A stretch of DNA of 64,000 bases from Bryobacteraceae bacterium. GTDB lineage: Bacteria > Acidobacteriota > Terriglobia > Bryobacterales > Bryobacteraceae. The stretch is from positions 124,001 through 188,000 of the forward strand of contig JAIEMJ010000007.1 in the NCBI GenBank assembly GCA_019752335.1. The letters are read 5' to 3'. Below the pieces are notes generated by a model that was not told where the DNA came from, made no database searches, and saw nothing but the letters and a program-made list of their open reading frames with translations. This document shows positions 1 through 9,445 of this stretch, piece after piece. The translations under genes and the position numbers were made by a program. Position 1 is the first letter of the stretch; every line of letters begins with the position of its first letter.

Positions 1-3000
1 CCGCCTTTACTGACGGTGTCCGCGCCGAGAAACTTCTCGACGGCCCCATCACCGGCTCGCTACGCCTCGAAGCACACGGCGGTGGCACCTTGGAGCATCC
101 CACGGCGCAAATCACTCTCACCGGCAATAATCTAACCGTCGCGGAAGAGTCACTGGGTCCACTGGAAGGCCAGGCGAGTCTCGATGGCCGCCTGCTTCGA
201 GTAAGTCAGTTGCGGCTACCGCGCCAAGGCTTTACCGCCACCGGCACTTATGATCTTGCGCAAAAGCTCTACACGCTCGACGCACAAGCCACCGCGCTAC
301 GCCTCCGTTACGGACAGTTTGCCGTAAAGGCCGCTGGCCAAGGTACGCTCGACAATCCCCAACTTACTGCGCAAGCCTCTAGCCCGACGTTTACCTACGG
401 TCACCGTCTCTACGGGCCTGTGGAAGCAACCCTCGACGTTAAGGACCACTTTGCGGATATCAGCGCCCGCGCCCCCAACTACCAGGCGGCAGCTAAGGCG
501 CACCTATCTACCTCTGCACCTTACGCCGGCAACTTTACGCTGGAAGCGAACTCCATACCGCTGGAAGATCCGCTCAGCGGCAAGTTAGTCGTGAATGCGC
601 AAGGTGAAGTCAGCCTTGAAAAATGGCAGTCCGGCAACGCAGAAGTTGCCGTCCAGTTACTCGGCGTGAAATACAACGGTGAACCGCTCACCAGCCAGAA
701 ACCTCTCCGCGCAAGGATCGCAGAGGGCACCATGCAACTTGAGCCCGCCACGCTCACGCTCGCCGGTTCCACGCTCTCGCTCACGGGTAGCCTACCCGTC
801 GATCCCCGATCCACCGCCGGATCGCTTCAACTTCAAGGCGCCTTGGATCTCGCCGGCCTCACGAAGCTCATCCCCGAGTGGACCGCCTCTGGAATTCTGA
901 AGCTCAACGGCGAGGTGAAAGGCAACTTACAACGCATTGAGCCGCAATTCACCGCCACTCTGCGCGACGCCATCGTCACTCCGCCTGGGTTGAATCCCGT
1001 AGTCGACCTCCAACTCGACGCCAATTTGCGCGACGGGCGCTTGACCTTGGACCGGCTCACCGGCAACTGGGCCAAAGCCCAGTTACAAGCCTCCGGCGAT
1101 TTCCCTCTAGGTTTACTTCCCAAGAACCTGCCCATTGACTTTGCCCGCCCCAGCGGCCCCGCCAAGCTCAGCTTTGACGCCCGCGGCCTCGATGTCGCCG
1201 CGCTCGCGGCGGTACCTGCCAATACCGGTGGCCGGATTACACTGCATGTCGAAGCAGAGTCCGCCAAAGCAGAGATTAGCAGCATTCGCGCGCGCGCCGT
1301 TCTTGAGGAACTTACTCTGCGCGCCGGCGACTTCACCGTGCAGCAGACATCGCCCTCGGTGGTGATCGTAGAGGACGGGAACGCGCGGATTGAAAACTTC
1401 GCGCTCGCCGGACCGGGCACAGAACTGGTTCTGCGCGGCAAAGCAAGTCTGCTTGGCGATAACCCTGTCGCTCTGCGGCTCGCCGGCTCCATCGAAACGG
1501 GAGTGCTCTCCAACTTAGTCGCGCCCGCCAAATTGCGTGGGCCAGCGCGCATTCAGCTCTCGGCTTACGGCCCGGCGCGCGCGTTGAAGGCGGCTGGCTT
1601 TGTCGACGTCGCCAACGGCCAGTTACTTCTGCCTCGCCCCCGTCTGGCGGTTGACCAATTACAGGCCCGGGTCAACTTCACTGGCGAACAAGTGTCAGTG
1701 GAGAAATTCGAAGGGCTGCTCAATGGCGGCACCATCAGCGCCAAGGGCGGGCTGCGTTTTGCGGGGGGAGAAACGAAAGCGATTGATCTTTCCCTCAACG
1801 CACAAAACGTCTACTTCGACTATCCCTACGGACTCCGCACCCTATCCGGCGGTAGCCTGACCCTCAAGCAAATCGGCCAGCGCATTGTGTTGGGGGGGGA
1901 CATCGTCATTGACGAAGGTTCTTTTCGCGAGTTAGTGACGATCGAGGGTAACTTACTGGCGGCTTTAAATCCTACCAGTGAGGACGCGTTTGGCGTGGAG
2001 CGAAACGCCTATCTGGAACGAACGCAGTTTGACGTAAAGCTGCGGACCGACTCTCCTTTGCTTGTTCGCAATAACCTCGCGAAAGCCGGCGTCAATGCGG
2101 ACTTGCGCCTGACCGGAAACTACTATCAGCCGGCCCTACTGGGGCGCGTCACTCTGGAAGAGGGCGGAGAGCTATACTTCTCCGAACGTTCCTACGCCGT
2201 TGAACGCGGCATCGTTACCTTTACGAATGAGCAGAAAATCGAACCGATCTTCGACATCCTGGCGCGTACGCGTGCCGCCAACCATGACATTTCTCTGCTG
2301 ATTGCCGGCGGTGGCCCGGAGAAAATCTCCACCACCCTTACCTCGGATCCGGCGCTGCCCGAGCAGGACATCGTTGCCATACTGATTACGGGCAAGGCGC
2401 CCGAAGAATACAAACGCAGCGATACGGCCACGCTGGCCAGCCGGCAAGCGCTCTCCTATTTCGCTGGAAGCTTTGGGAGCCGCTTCACACGGCAGATTGA
2501 ACGCGCCACCGGTTTGAGTACGGTCCGCGTGGAGCCAGATCTAATCGCCAACGAGAGCAACCCCACGGCGCGTCTTACCGTCGGCCAGGATTTGTCGAAG
2601 GCCGCGCGCGTCATTTACTCGATGAATCTGGCCAACGGCGGTGATCAAATTTACGTTGCGGAGTACGACCTCACGAAGCGCTTCACGACGCGCGGCGTGA
2701 AGCAGATCGACAACACCTACCGGTTTGAGTTCCGCCATGATCTGCGCTTCGGCGGGCAGAAGCCGCCCACGCGTGGCCAACTTCAGGATCCGCGCAGAAT
2801 CGGCCGGGTGGAAGTACCCGCGGACACTGGCATTCCGGAGAAGAAGCTGCGCGATCAGTTTCGCAACAAACCCGGCAAGCGCTATGATTTTTTCGAGATC
2901 CGTAAAGGACTTGATCGCCTCGAAAGACTCTACGCGAAGGCGGATTTGCTTGAAGCCCGAGTGAGAGTTCGACGGGATGAAAAGGAGAAGACCGTAAACC

Positions 3001-4976
3001 TGGCGCTGGATATCGAACCCGGCCCCGCGTTGAACTTTGCTTACGAAGGCTGGGACCCCGGCCGTAAACTCCGCAACCAGCTTCGCACCCTGTGGAGCAA
3101 TGGCGTCTTCGATGCCCAGCGCTTGGACGATTCGGTGCACCTTTTGCAGACGAGCCTGGTCCAGGAGGGCTACCTGGAAGCGTCAATTGCCCCCAAGATC
3201 AAGATGGCCGAGCGCAAGCAAGTTACCTTTGACATTCAGCGCGGCACTAAGTATACCGGCGCCGCCATCGAGTTCCCTGGTGCCAGCCCCAAGGTCGCCA
3301 CGGAGTTAGCCGCCGTTCTCAAGCGCCCCGGCCTGCGCTCCGCGCTTTACCTCGATGCCAGTAGGGTGCGCGACTTACTCCAGAATTACTATCGCGAACG
3401 GGGCTATCTGGATGCCGTCGTTAAGCTACCTGTGGCTCAGTTTTCCCAAGGCCAGGCGACCGTCCGGATACCCGTCGTGGAGGGCACCCTGTATCGTGTA
3501 GCCGCGGTAAAGTTCGAAGGCGCCGCCGCCATTCCCAACGCCAGCCTGGCCCGAAGCTCCGGGCCTCGCTCGGGCGAAGCATTCCAGCTACCCTTGCGCC
3601 AGATCTCCGTCGAGCGCATTCGGGAACTGTATGTAGCCGCCGGATACCACGATGCCCAAGTAGAGGCTGCCATCTCGCGCGACGCGGAGAAAGTAGATGT
3701 TACTTACAAGATTGTCGAGGGGCCCAAGGAAGTGGTGCAGAAGATTGAAGTCTCCGGCAACGACGCTACCAGCGCCAACTTAGTCAAAAGCCAATTGGCC
3801 ATCAAGGAAGGCGCTGCGTTGGAGCCGGGGAAATTGGCGGAGGCTCGGCGTAATTTGTATAGTACCGGCGCTTACTCCCTGGTTGATTTGGAGAAGGTCC
3901 CCCTGGGCGACTTGAGTTCGGCGGGCACGAAGCCGATGCTGCTGCGTGCGAAGGTACGGGAGGTGCAGCCTTTCGATATCCGCTACGGCGCGTACTTCGA
4001 CACGGACCGTGGCCCCGGCGCCGTGGTGGACTTTACCAATCGCAACTCCCTGGGCTCCGCGCGAGCGATCGGTGGCCGGTTGCGCTACGACGGCGATTTC
4101 CGCGAAGGGCGCGTCTTCTTCAGCCAGCCTTTTCTCCGTAGATTCCCGGTGCAAACGATCTTCTCCGGCTTCGTCAATCGCGCCCTGCTGCCCACCTTCA
4201 TCACGGATCGCACCGGTGTCAGCGTGCAGCAGGAAACGCGTTTCAAGAAACGCTACCTGGTGAACTATGGGTACCGGTTGGAGCGCGTGCATACCTACGA
4301 AAAAGTGCCCAACGAGTTTCTGCCCTTCGATGTGACGCTTCGCGTTGCCCCACTTACGTTCACCATGAACCGCGAATCCCGCGACGATTTTCTCGACGCC
4401 ACGAGGGGCTCATTTCTGTCGCATGCGTTCGAATGGTCACCGGAGTTACTCGGTTCGGACGTCCGCTTCATTCGTTACTACGCACAATATTTTAAGTACG
4501 TTGCCCTGGGCAGGCCGACGGAGATTCCGCTCAGCGGCGGGTTGAAGAAGCCACGGCTGGTTTACGCGGGCGGGGCGCGTGTCGGTCTGGCTCGCGGCCT
4601 GGGTGGCCAACAGTTGGTGCAGAGCGAGAGATTTTTCGCGGGCGGCGGTACCACTCTGCGCGGCTTCGCGCAGAATACCTTGGGCGAAAAAGACTTCCTC
4701 GGCGAGCCGGCCGGCGGCAACGCCGTCGTGCTGTTCAACAACGAGTTGCGCTTTCCCATGGCGAGTATCTTCGACGGCGTGGGTTTTGTCGATCTCGGCA
4801 ATACCTACCGCCGCGCCGCAGACTTCAGCCTCTCCGACTTACGCAAAGCCGCCGGCTTCGGGCTGCGTATCCGTACGCCTTATTTCCTTATCCGCCTGGA
4901 CTATGGCTTTAAGCTGGACCGCCGCCCTGGCGAATCGCGTGGCGGCTTCTTCTTCAGTATCGGGCAGGCCTTTTAA
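1..4976 (+). CDS. TamB-Omp85 fusion protein, 5' end outside the window
   Basis: The frame is open from base 3 with no start, so the gene begins upstream; about 1,657 residues are visible. Roughly the first 900 residues are repetitive beta-rich sequence of the TamB/AsmA type, ending in a TamB C-terminal (DUF490-like) region around 1900-2760. POTRA-like repeats follow (about 2790-3950), each a short beta-alpha-alpha-beta unit. From about 3970 to the end is an Omp85 barrel, with the conserved loop motif TLRGF near 4660 and a terminal Phe (GQAF) typical of outer-membrane barrels. In proteobacteria TamA (Omp85) and TamB are separate proteins that act together in outer-membrane assembly; here both lie on one chain. 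The inferred role is moving lipid or protein across the periplasm to the outer membrane. Leucine TTA codons are frequent in this gene. Confidence 0.9.
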   Translation, partial: AFTDGVRAEKLLDGPITGSLRLEAHGGGTLEHPTAQITLTGNNLTVAEESLGPLEGQASLDGRLLRVSQLRLPRQGFTATGTYDLAQKLYTLDAQATALRLRYGQFAVKAAGQGTLDNPQLTAQASSPTFTYGHRLYGPVEATLDVKDHFADISARAPNYQAAAKAHLSTSAPYAGNFTLEANSIPLEDPLSGKLVVNAQGEVSLEKWQSGNAEVAVQLLGVKYNGEPLTSQKPLRARIAEGTMQLEPATLTLAGSTLSLTGSLPVDPRSTAGSLQLQGALDLAGLTKLIPEWTASGILKLNGEVKGNLQRIEPQFTATLRDAIVTPPGLNPVVDLQLDANLRDGRLTLDRLTGNWAKAQLQASGDFPLGLLPKNLPIDFARPSGPAKLSFDARGLDVAALAAVPANTGGRITLHVEAESAKAEISSIRARAVLEELTLRAGDFTVQQTSPSVVIVEDGNARIENFALAGPGTELVLRGKASLLGDNPVALRLAGSIETGVLSNLVAPAKLRGPARIQLSAYGPARALKAAGFVDVANGQLLLPRPRLAVDQLQARVNFTGEQVSVEKFEGLLNGGTISAKGGLRFAGGETKAIDLSLNAQNVYFDYPYGLRTLSGGSLTLKQIGQRIVLGGDIVIDEGSFRELVTIEGNLLAALNPTSEDAFGVERNAYLERTQFDVKLRTDSPLLVRNNLAKAGVNADLRLTGNYYQPALLGRVTLEEGGELYFSERSYAVERGIVTFTNEQKIEPIFDILARTRAANHDISLLIAGGGPEKISTTLTSDPALPEQDIVAILITGKAPEEYKRSDTATLASRQALSYFAGSFGSRFTRQIERATGLSTVRVEPDLIANESNPTARLTVGQDLSKAARVIYSMNLANGGDQIYVAEYDLTKRFTTRGVKQIDNTYRFEFRHDLRFGGQKPPTRGQLQDPRRIGRVEVPADTGIPEKKLRDQFRNKPGKRYDFFEIRKGLDRLERLYAKADLLEARVRVRRDEKEKTVNLALDIEPGPALNFAYEGWDPGRKLRNQLRTLWSNGVFDAQRLDDSVHLLQTSLVQEGYLEASIAPKIKMAERKQVTFDIQRGTKYTGAAIEFPGASPKVATELAAVLKRPGLRSALYLDASRVRDLLQNYYRERGYLDAVVKLPVAQFSQGQATVRIPVVEGTLYRVAAVKFEGAAAIPNASLARSSGPRSGEAFQLPLRQISVERIRELYVAAGYHDAQVEAAISRDAEKVDVTYKIVEGPKEVVQKIEVSGNDATSANLVKSQLAIKEGAALEPGKLAEARRNLYSTGAYSLVDLEKVPLGDLSSAGTKPMLLRAKVREVQPFDIRYGAYFDTDRGPGAVVDFTNRNSLGSARAIGGRLRYDGDFREGRVFFSQPFLRRFPVQTIFSGFVNRALLPTFITDRTGVSVQQETRFKKRYLVNYGYRLERVHTYEKVPNEFLPFDVTLRVAPLTFTMNRESRDDFLDATRGSFLSHAFEWSPELLGSDVRFIRYYAQYFKYVALGRPTEIPLSGGLKKPRLVYAGGARVGLARGLGGQQLVQSERFFAGGGTTLRGFAQNTLGEKDFLGEPAGGNAVVLFNNELRFPMASIFDGVGFVDLGNTYRRAADFSLSDLRKAAGFGLRIRTPYFLIRLDYGFKLDRRPGESRGGFFFSIGQAF

Positions 4977-4980
4977 CTGT

Positions 4981-5817
4981 TTATTCCTTCGCCAGAAGGC
5001 CGATTAGCACGCTGGGTTCCAGGGCGCCTTGATATTTCTTGCCGTTGATAAATAAGGTCGGCGTGCCCTCTACTCCGACACGGCTGCCTTCTTCAATATC
5101 CCGGTCTACGGCTTGCTTCGTCGCGGGCGCGTCCATCATCGCGGTAAACTTCGGCATATCCAGCCCGAATTCATTTGCCCAGAGCAGAATATTGGCGCGG
5201 TTGATTTCGCGGCTGCGAGAGTACATACGGTCATGTAACGGCCAGAACTTCCCTTGCGCGTGCGCCGCCAGGCTGGCCTGTGCCGCCAATCGCGCCTGCG
5301 AATGGTTATCCAACGGAAATTGCTTGTAAATCAACTTCACGTCACGCGGATAGGCCTTCATTACCGCCTCCAATTGGGCGACGGCACGAATGCAGTAAGG
5401 ACATTGGAAGTCGGAAAACTCGACCAACGTGATGCGCGCATTCTCCGGACCCTTCACGGGCGAGCCCTCTACGGAAATGGCTACCGGGTCTAGCAAAATT
5501 CGGTTGCGATTCGCTGCCGCGACGGCGAGCGGCGACTTCGCCAGCGCGGCCACCACGTCTTCACCTTTTTTGGCAGCCGCCACGGCGAGCTTGGCCAGGA
5601 TCGTACTTTGCGAACAGGCCGGGTCTTCCACGCGGCACTGCGCTAGCTTCATCTGGCAACCGCAAGTGCAGTTACCGTCGCGCAATGCTGCCAGTACCTG
5701 CTTCTTCTGCGCGGCAGTGAGGCCGGTGAAGTCGACGCCGGGAAGGTCATTCGCCACGCGCCAGGCTTGTTGGGCGGGAAGGGCGAGGGTGAGGCAAAGG
5801 AGGACGGCGAACTTCAT
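4981..5817 (-). CDS. DsbA-like thioredoxin-domain protein with N-terminal cysteine cluster
   Basis: This is a 278-residue exported thioredoxin-fold protein. The frame extends further upstream, but the Met at 5817 begins a clean signal peptide (MKFAVLLCLTLALPAQQ), so I start there. The thioredoxin domain occupies about residues 115-278, with active site C139-P-Y-C142 and the cis-proline loop GTPTLFING; this is the DsbA / disulfide-isomerase layout. Before it lies a cysteine cluster (Cys 50, 52, 54, 61, 68) of the form CTCGC..C..C, reminiscent of CcmH-type thiol motifs. It follows the glycosyltransferase gene by 14 bases on the same strand and may share its transcript. Expected role: thiol-disulfide exchange in the periplasm; the substrate is unknown. 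Confidence 0.85.
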   Translation of the reverse strand: MKFAVLLCLTLALPAQQAWRVANDLPGVDFTGLTAAQKKQVLAALRDGNCTCGCQMKLAQCRVEDPACSQSTILAKLAVAAAKKGEDVVAALAKSPLAVAAANRNRILLDPVAISVEGSPVKGPENARITLVEFSDFQCPYCIRAVAQLEAVMKAYPRDVKLIYKQFPLDNHSQARLAAQASLAAHAQGKFWPLHDRMYSRSREINRANILLWANEFGLDMPKFTAMMDAPATKQAVDRDIEEGSRVGVEGTPTLFINGKKYQGALEPSVLIGLLAKE

Positions 5818-5831
5818 TCCTCCAGTATCCT

Positions 5832-8174
5832 TCAAGCTTGCCGCTTGCGCCGCAACCCATCGCGATAGCGCGACGCCAATTTCGCGGTGATGCGGGGCAT
5901 ATCCCAATTCGCTTCCACCTCGGCCCGCGCCCGGCGCGTCATCTCCCGCGCCAACAATGGATTGGCGAGTAAGTGCAGCGCGTGGCGCGCGAACTCGGCG
6001 GGGTCGTCGGCTAGTTTGCAGAACTCGCCGTCGCGCGTGGCCAAGCCCTCGGCGCCAATATAAGTCGACACTGCGGGAATGCCCGCAGCGAAGGACTCGA
6101 GTAGCTTCACCCGCACCCCGGAGCCCGCCAGAATCGGACAGATAAACGCCGCGTACTGGGCCAACGGCTCGCGCACGTCGCCGACGCGGCCACGGATGAT
6201 AATGGGATCTTCGCCGGTGGCCACGTGCGGTAGCGCATGGCGATCCGGCGGGTCCGATCCGACAATCACCAGCTTCGTCTGCGGCCTCTCGGCTAGAATC
6301 CGCCAGAAGACTTCGCGCAGGAACCAGAACAGCGCCTCCTGATTCGGCTGATGGCGGAAGCTGCCGATGAAGAGCAGCGTATCGGGCTCGCGGCCGTCTT
6401 CCATATAGTCGTAGGAGCGGCAGCGAATGCCGGCGCGTAGCCCGGCGTCGAGCTTACCGGCTAGCTCCGGCGCAAAGCTGAGTAAGTAGTCACGGTTGGC
6501 TTGGGTGCAGACCTGCGCCTGATCGACCTGGCGCAGCATGTTTAACTCAAAGCGCAAAGCCCGCAGATACTCAAAGGCCGCTGGCAACTTACCGAACTTA
6601 CCTCCCGGCTGCCGCAGACCGCGGGCGATCGATTGGAAATAGACATCGTGTTCGAACACCGCATTGAGTAGCCGCTGATACTCGCCCGCATACTGCCCAA
6701 GATTCGTATATTCGAGTTGCAGAACGTCGATCCGCTGTAAGTAGATCTGCCGGTGAATGAGCCACTCGAGTTCCTGGCTCGAAAACTCGCGGACGGCGTG
6801 CGGCTCCACCGAACCTAATTTGCGGGGCTTGCCTTCCAGGCGGACTAAGTGCTCGACGGAGCCGCAGATTTCGCGCAGCGGTTCATGCGCGATGGCTTCG
6901 TCGGGCGCGTCGAGCAAGGCGATAACGTGCAGCCGGGTGAGCGGCGCTAGCTCGCGAATCGTCTGTGACATAAACACTGCGCCGCCATGAATGGGTGGCT
7001 CAATCGGGTAGGGCGAAACCAGCAGCACGCCCGGCTTTTCCACCTCGGCGGGCAACTCGGCGAAGCGATCCCGGAAGTAGCCGCCCAAGGGCCGCCGGAA
7101 GGTTTCGTCGTCGCTGATTTCGGAGCGAGTCTTCGCGGCCCAACGCGAGGCGAGTGCTCCGGGTAGTTGCCAGGCAGCGCGGGCCAGGCCGCTGAAAGTT
7201 GCTCGCTCTGGCGAGTGGCCGAAGACGGCGCTCAGCGCGCTGCCGCACCAGATATAGGCGAAGCTCTCGAGTAACTTCGGCCAACTCGTAATGTTTTTCC
7301 AGACAAAAAGAATGAAGTTCTTCTTGAGTACGCCCTGAATGTATTCCGGCGAAAACTTCTTGCCTATGGTGCCGCGGTGCTCATGCCACACGACGCTGCG
7401 CGGTTCGTAGTAGACCCACCAGCCGCGCTTCCAAGCTTGATAACCCAGATCCGTATCTTCGAGATAAAACGGCCGGAGCAAATGGTCAAAGGCGCCCAGC
7501 TCTAAAAACTTCTGCCGGTGAAAAGCGCAGGAGCCGCCGCCGCCGTAGAAGCAGGGCAGGGGCTCCGTAAGTGATTCGTCCAAACGATGCCGCACGCGGA
7601 GTCCGCCATCAGCCCACCAGCCTTGCGTCAGGCCGGTCTCTTCGCGCAGTTTGGTGGGGTCCGAAAAGAAGATCTGGCAGGAGACGGCGAAGACGCGTGG
7701 GTCGTGGAAGCCTTCGAGCAGCGGCGCCAGAAAGCCAGGGTCTACTCGCATGTCGGAATTGAGGAGGACGACGATATCGTTCTTCGCGGCACGGAAGCCG
7801 GCATTCGAGCCGCCGCCGAAGCCTAGATTCTTTTCGAGCGCCACTAGCTTTACCTGCGGAAAATGCTCCCGCAGAAATTGCGCGCTGCCGTCCGTGGAGC
7901 CATTGTCCACCACGACAATTTCGTTGTCCGGATGGCCGGCTAAGGCCGTAACGACGCTGGGCAGGTATTTCTCGAGTAAGTCGCGGCCATTCCAATTCGG
8001 AATCACGACGCTGGCGGAAGCGCGATGCGGCAACTGATCCTGCCGTGCCTTTCTCTTCCCAAATAACAAAAAGAGTAAGTCAGCGATGCCAAAAGCCAGT
8101 ACGGGAATCGCCACCAGTAGCGGCGATAACAGCAGGAGCGGGAGCGCCCGCAGCAGACGCAGCGCCAGGGTCAT
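5832..8174 (-). CDS. Two-domain glycosyltransferase (GT2 + GT4-like)
   Basis: The protein has 780 residues. A hydrophobic N-terminus (about residues 5-40) should anchor it in the inner membrane. A GT2 domain follows, with SVVIPNWNGRD, the VVDNGSTDGS nucleotide-binding stretch and a DxD-like NSDMRV. The C-terminal part (about 400-770) is GT4-like, with FIGSFRHQPN and the nucleotide-sugar motif GSGVRVKLLESFAAGIP. It probably adds two successive sugars to a surface polysaccharide. Its ATG overlaps the TGA of the upstream methyltransferase gene in an ATGA, which fixes the start at 8174 and implies coupled translation. It is the third gene of the wzt-like operon. The sugars used cannot be read from the sequence. 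Confidence 0.88.
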   Translation of the reverse strand: MTLALRLLRALPLLLLSPLLVAIPVLAFGIADLLFLLFGKRKARQDQLPHRASASVVIPNWNGRDLLEKYLPSVVTALAGHPDNEIVVVDNGSTDGSAQFLREHFPQVKLVALEKNLGFGGGSNAGFRAAKNDIVVLLNSDMRVDPGFLAPLLEGFHDPRVFAVSCQIFFSDPTKLREETGLTQGWWADGGLRVRHRLDESLTEPLPCFYGGGGSCAFHRQKFLELGAFDHLLRPFYLEDTDLGYQAWKRGWWVYYEPRSVVWHEHRGTIGKKFSPEYIQGVLKKNFILFVWKNITSWPKLLESFAYIWCGSALSAVFGHSPERATFSGLARAAWQLPGALASRWAAKTRSEISDDETFRRPLGGYFRDRFAELPAEVEKPGVLLVSPYPIEPPIHGGAVFMSQTIRELAPLTRLHVIALLDAPDEAIAHEPLREICGSVEHLVRLEGKPRKLGSVEPHAVREFSSQELEWLIHRQIYLQRIDVLQLEYTNLGQYAGEYQRLLNAVFEHDVYFQSIARGLRQPGGKFGKLPAAFEYLRALRFELNMLRQVDQAQVCTQANRDYLLSFAPELAGKLDAGLRAGIRCRSYDYMEDGREPDTLLFIGSFRHQPNQEALFWFLREVFWRILAERPQTKLVIVGSDPPDRHALPHVATGEDPIIIRGRVGDVREPLAQYAAFICPILAGSGVRVKLLESFAAGIPAVSTYIGAEGLATRDGEFCKLADDPAEFARHALHLLANPLLAREMTRRARAEVEANWDMPRITAKLASRYRDGLRRKRQA

Positions 8175-9445
8175 GGATGCTGATTTACGGGACCCAGACC
8201 CAGGGAGCGGCCCAACTTCATCCAGCGCGACGCCTGCACAGCGCTCACTTGCGCTTCGAGGGCATGAATTTCGCGCTCCATGCGGCGGGCCCATTCGGTG
8301 CGTTCAATCACGCTCTGTTCGGCCGCGTCCAGCAGCGTGACGGCGGCGGCGAGTTCTTCGGCCTTGGCGTCGAACTCGGCCGTTCGCACGGCGTAAACCC
8401 TGCGCAATTCGGCCAATTCGGCGGTGAGCCGCGCTTCGGTCTCTTGAGCCCAGGTGACGGCGCGAGCGTGGTCGGCTTCGAGTTCCGCTTGGCGCTTTTC
8501 ATACGCGCCCACCACTTCCTGGCCACGTTGTTGTTCGGCGGCGAGTTCCGCTTGCATCTCGCTGACGCGCTGTTGCGACGCCTTCCATTTCTCGCTGGCC
8601 TCGGCTGCCCAGCGATTGCTCTGCGTCAGTTCCTCCTCCAGGCGGCGATGCCGCTCCACGAGTTCGGCATGGTCCGCCAGCGCGGCCTGGTGCCAGGTGT
8701 CTTTCAAAGCCAGTTCGCTAGCTAGCCGCGCAATATGGTCTTCGCGCTCCTTGAGGACGTTGGAGACAGAAGGCAGATAGACAAACGTCGGCCCCCCGGT
8801 CTGCGGACTTGCCGCGCACACGGCGACAAAGAAGTGGCCGGCGTCCGTATTCAGTTGCCCTTCGTCCAGCCGCGCGTCGACGTTGAGCGAGCTGTCCACC
8901 GGCTGAAAGACGATGCCCGCGGCGTGGTTCTGCACGAACAAAGCGACGTGCGGAAACACCTCGCGCAGCGCGCCCTGGAATTCGTCGAACGTGAACTCGT
9001 GGACGTGGAACGGGTTGGGGCCGCTCTGTGCGCGCGCCGCGGCGTAGTAGCTCTTGTTGGGCGTCGATACGATCAACTGCCCGCCCGGCGCCAGCACGCG
9101 ACGGACTTCGCGCAGGAAGCCGGCCCAGTCCTCCAGGTGCTCAATCACCTCAAAGGCTACGATTAGGTCAAACGAGTTTGGCCCAAAGGGCAAGCTCGCG
9201 GCGCTGCCTTGGACACGGTCCGGCACCGGCGTAATCGCCAGGGCGTCGGCCGCGCAATCGAGCGCCACGGTGAACTTCGCGCCGTGGCTGAGTAACTCGG
9301 CACCATAGCCCGCGCCGGCGCCCACATCGAGCACGCGGCGGAAGCGGGACAGGCGGCTGGCGAAGAGATAGCGCGCGTAGTGCTCGTTCCAGAGGTCGGG
9401 ATCTACTTGGCCGGGGATGACTCGCTCGCCGGTAAACTCAGCCAT
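8171..9445 (-). CDS. SAM methyltransferase with long C-terminal coiled coil (WbdD-like layout)
   Basis: The protein has 424 residues. The N-terminal half is a class I SAM methyltransferase: motif I is VLDVGAGAGYG (about 38-48) and post-motif II is IVAFEVIEHLEDW. From about residue 230 to 405 the chain is rich in Glu, Ala, Arg and Leu with heptad spacing, a long uninterrupted coiled coil. It sits between a Wzt-type export ATPase (8-base overlap) and a glycosyltransferase (4-base overlap). In Escherichia coli O9a, WbdD caps the growing O-antigen by methylation and uses a coiled coil as a ruler for chain length; WbdD also has a kinase domain, which I do not see here. By analogy I infer a glycan chain-terminating methyltransferase. 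A plain sugar O-methyltransferase is the alternative. Confidence 0.82.
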   Translation of the reverse strand: MAEFTGERVIPGQVDPDLWNEHYARYLFASRLSRFRRVLDVGAGAGYGAELLSHGAKFTVALDCAADALAITPVPDRVQGSAASLPFGPNSFDLIVAFEVIEHLEDWAGFLREVRRVLAPGGQLIVSTPNKSYYAAARAQSGPNPFHVHEFTFDEFQGALREVFPHVALFVQNHAAGIVFQPVDSSLNVDARLDEGQLNTDAGHFFVAVCAASPQTGGPTFVYLPSVSNVLKEREDHIARLASELALKDTWHQAALADHAELVERHRRLEEELTQSNRWAAEASEKWKASQQRVSEMQAELAAEQQRGQEVVGAYEKRQAELEADHARAVTWAQETEARLTAELAELRRVYAVRTAEFDAKAEELAAAVTLLDAAEQSVIERTEWARRMEREIHALEAQVSAVQASRWMKLGRSLGLGPVNQHP

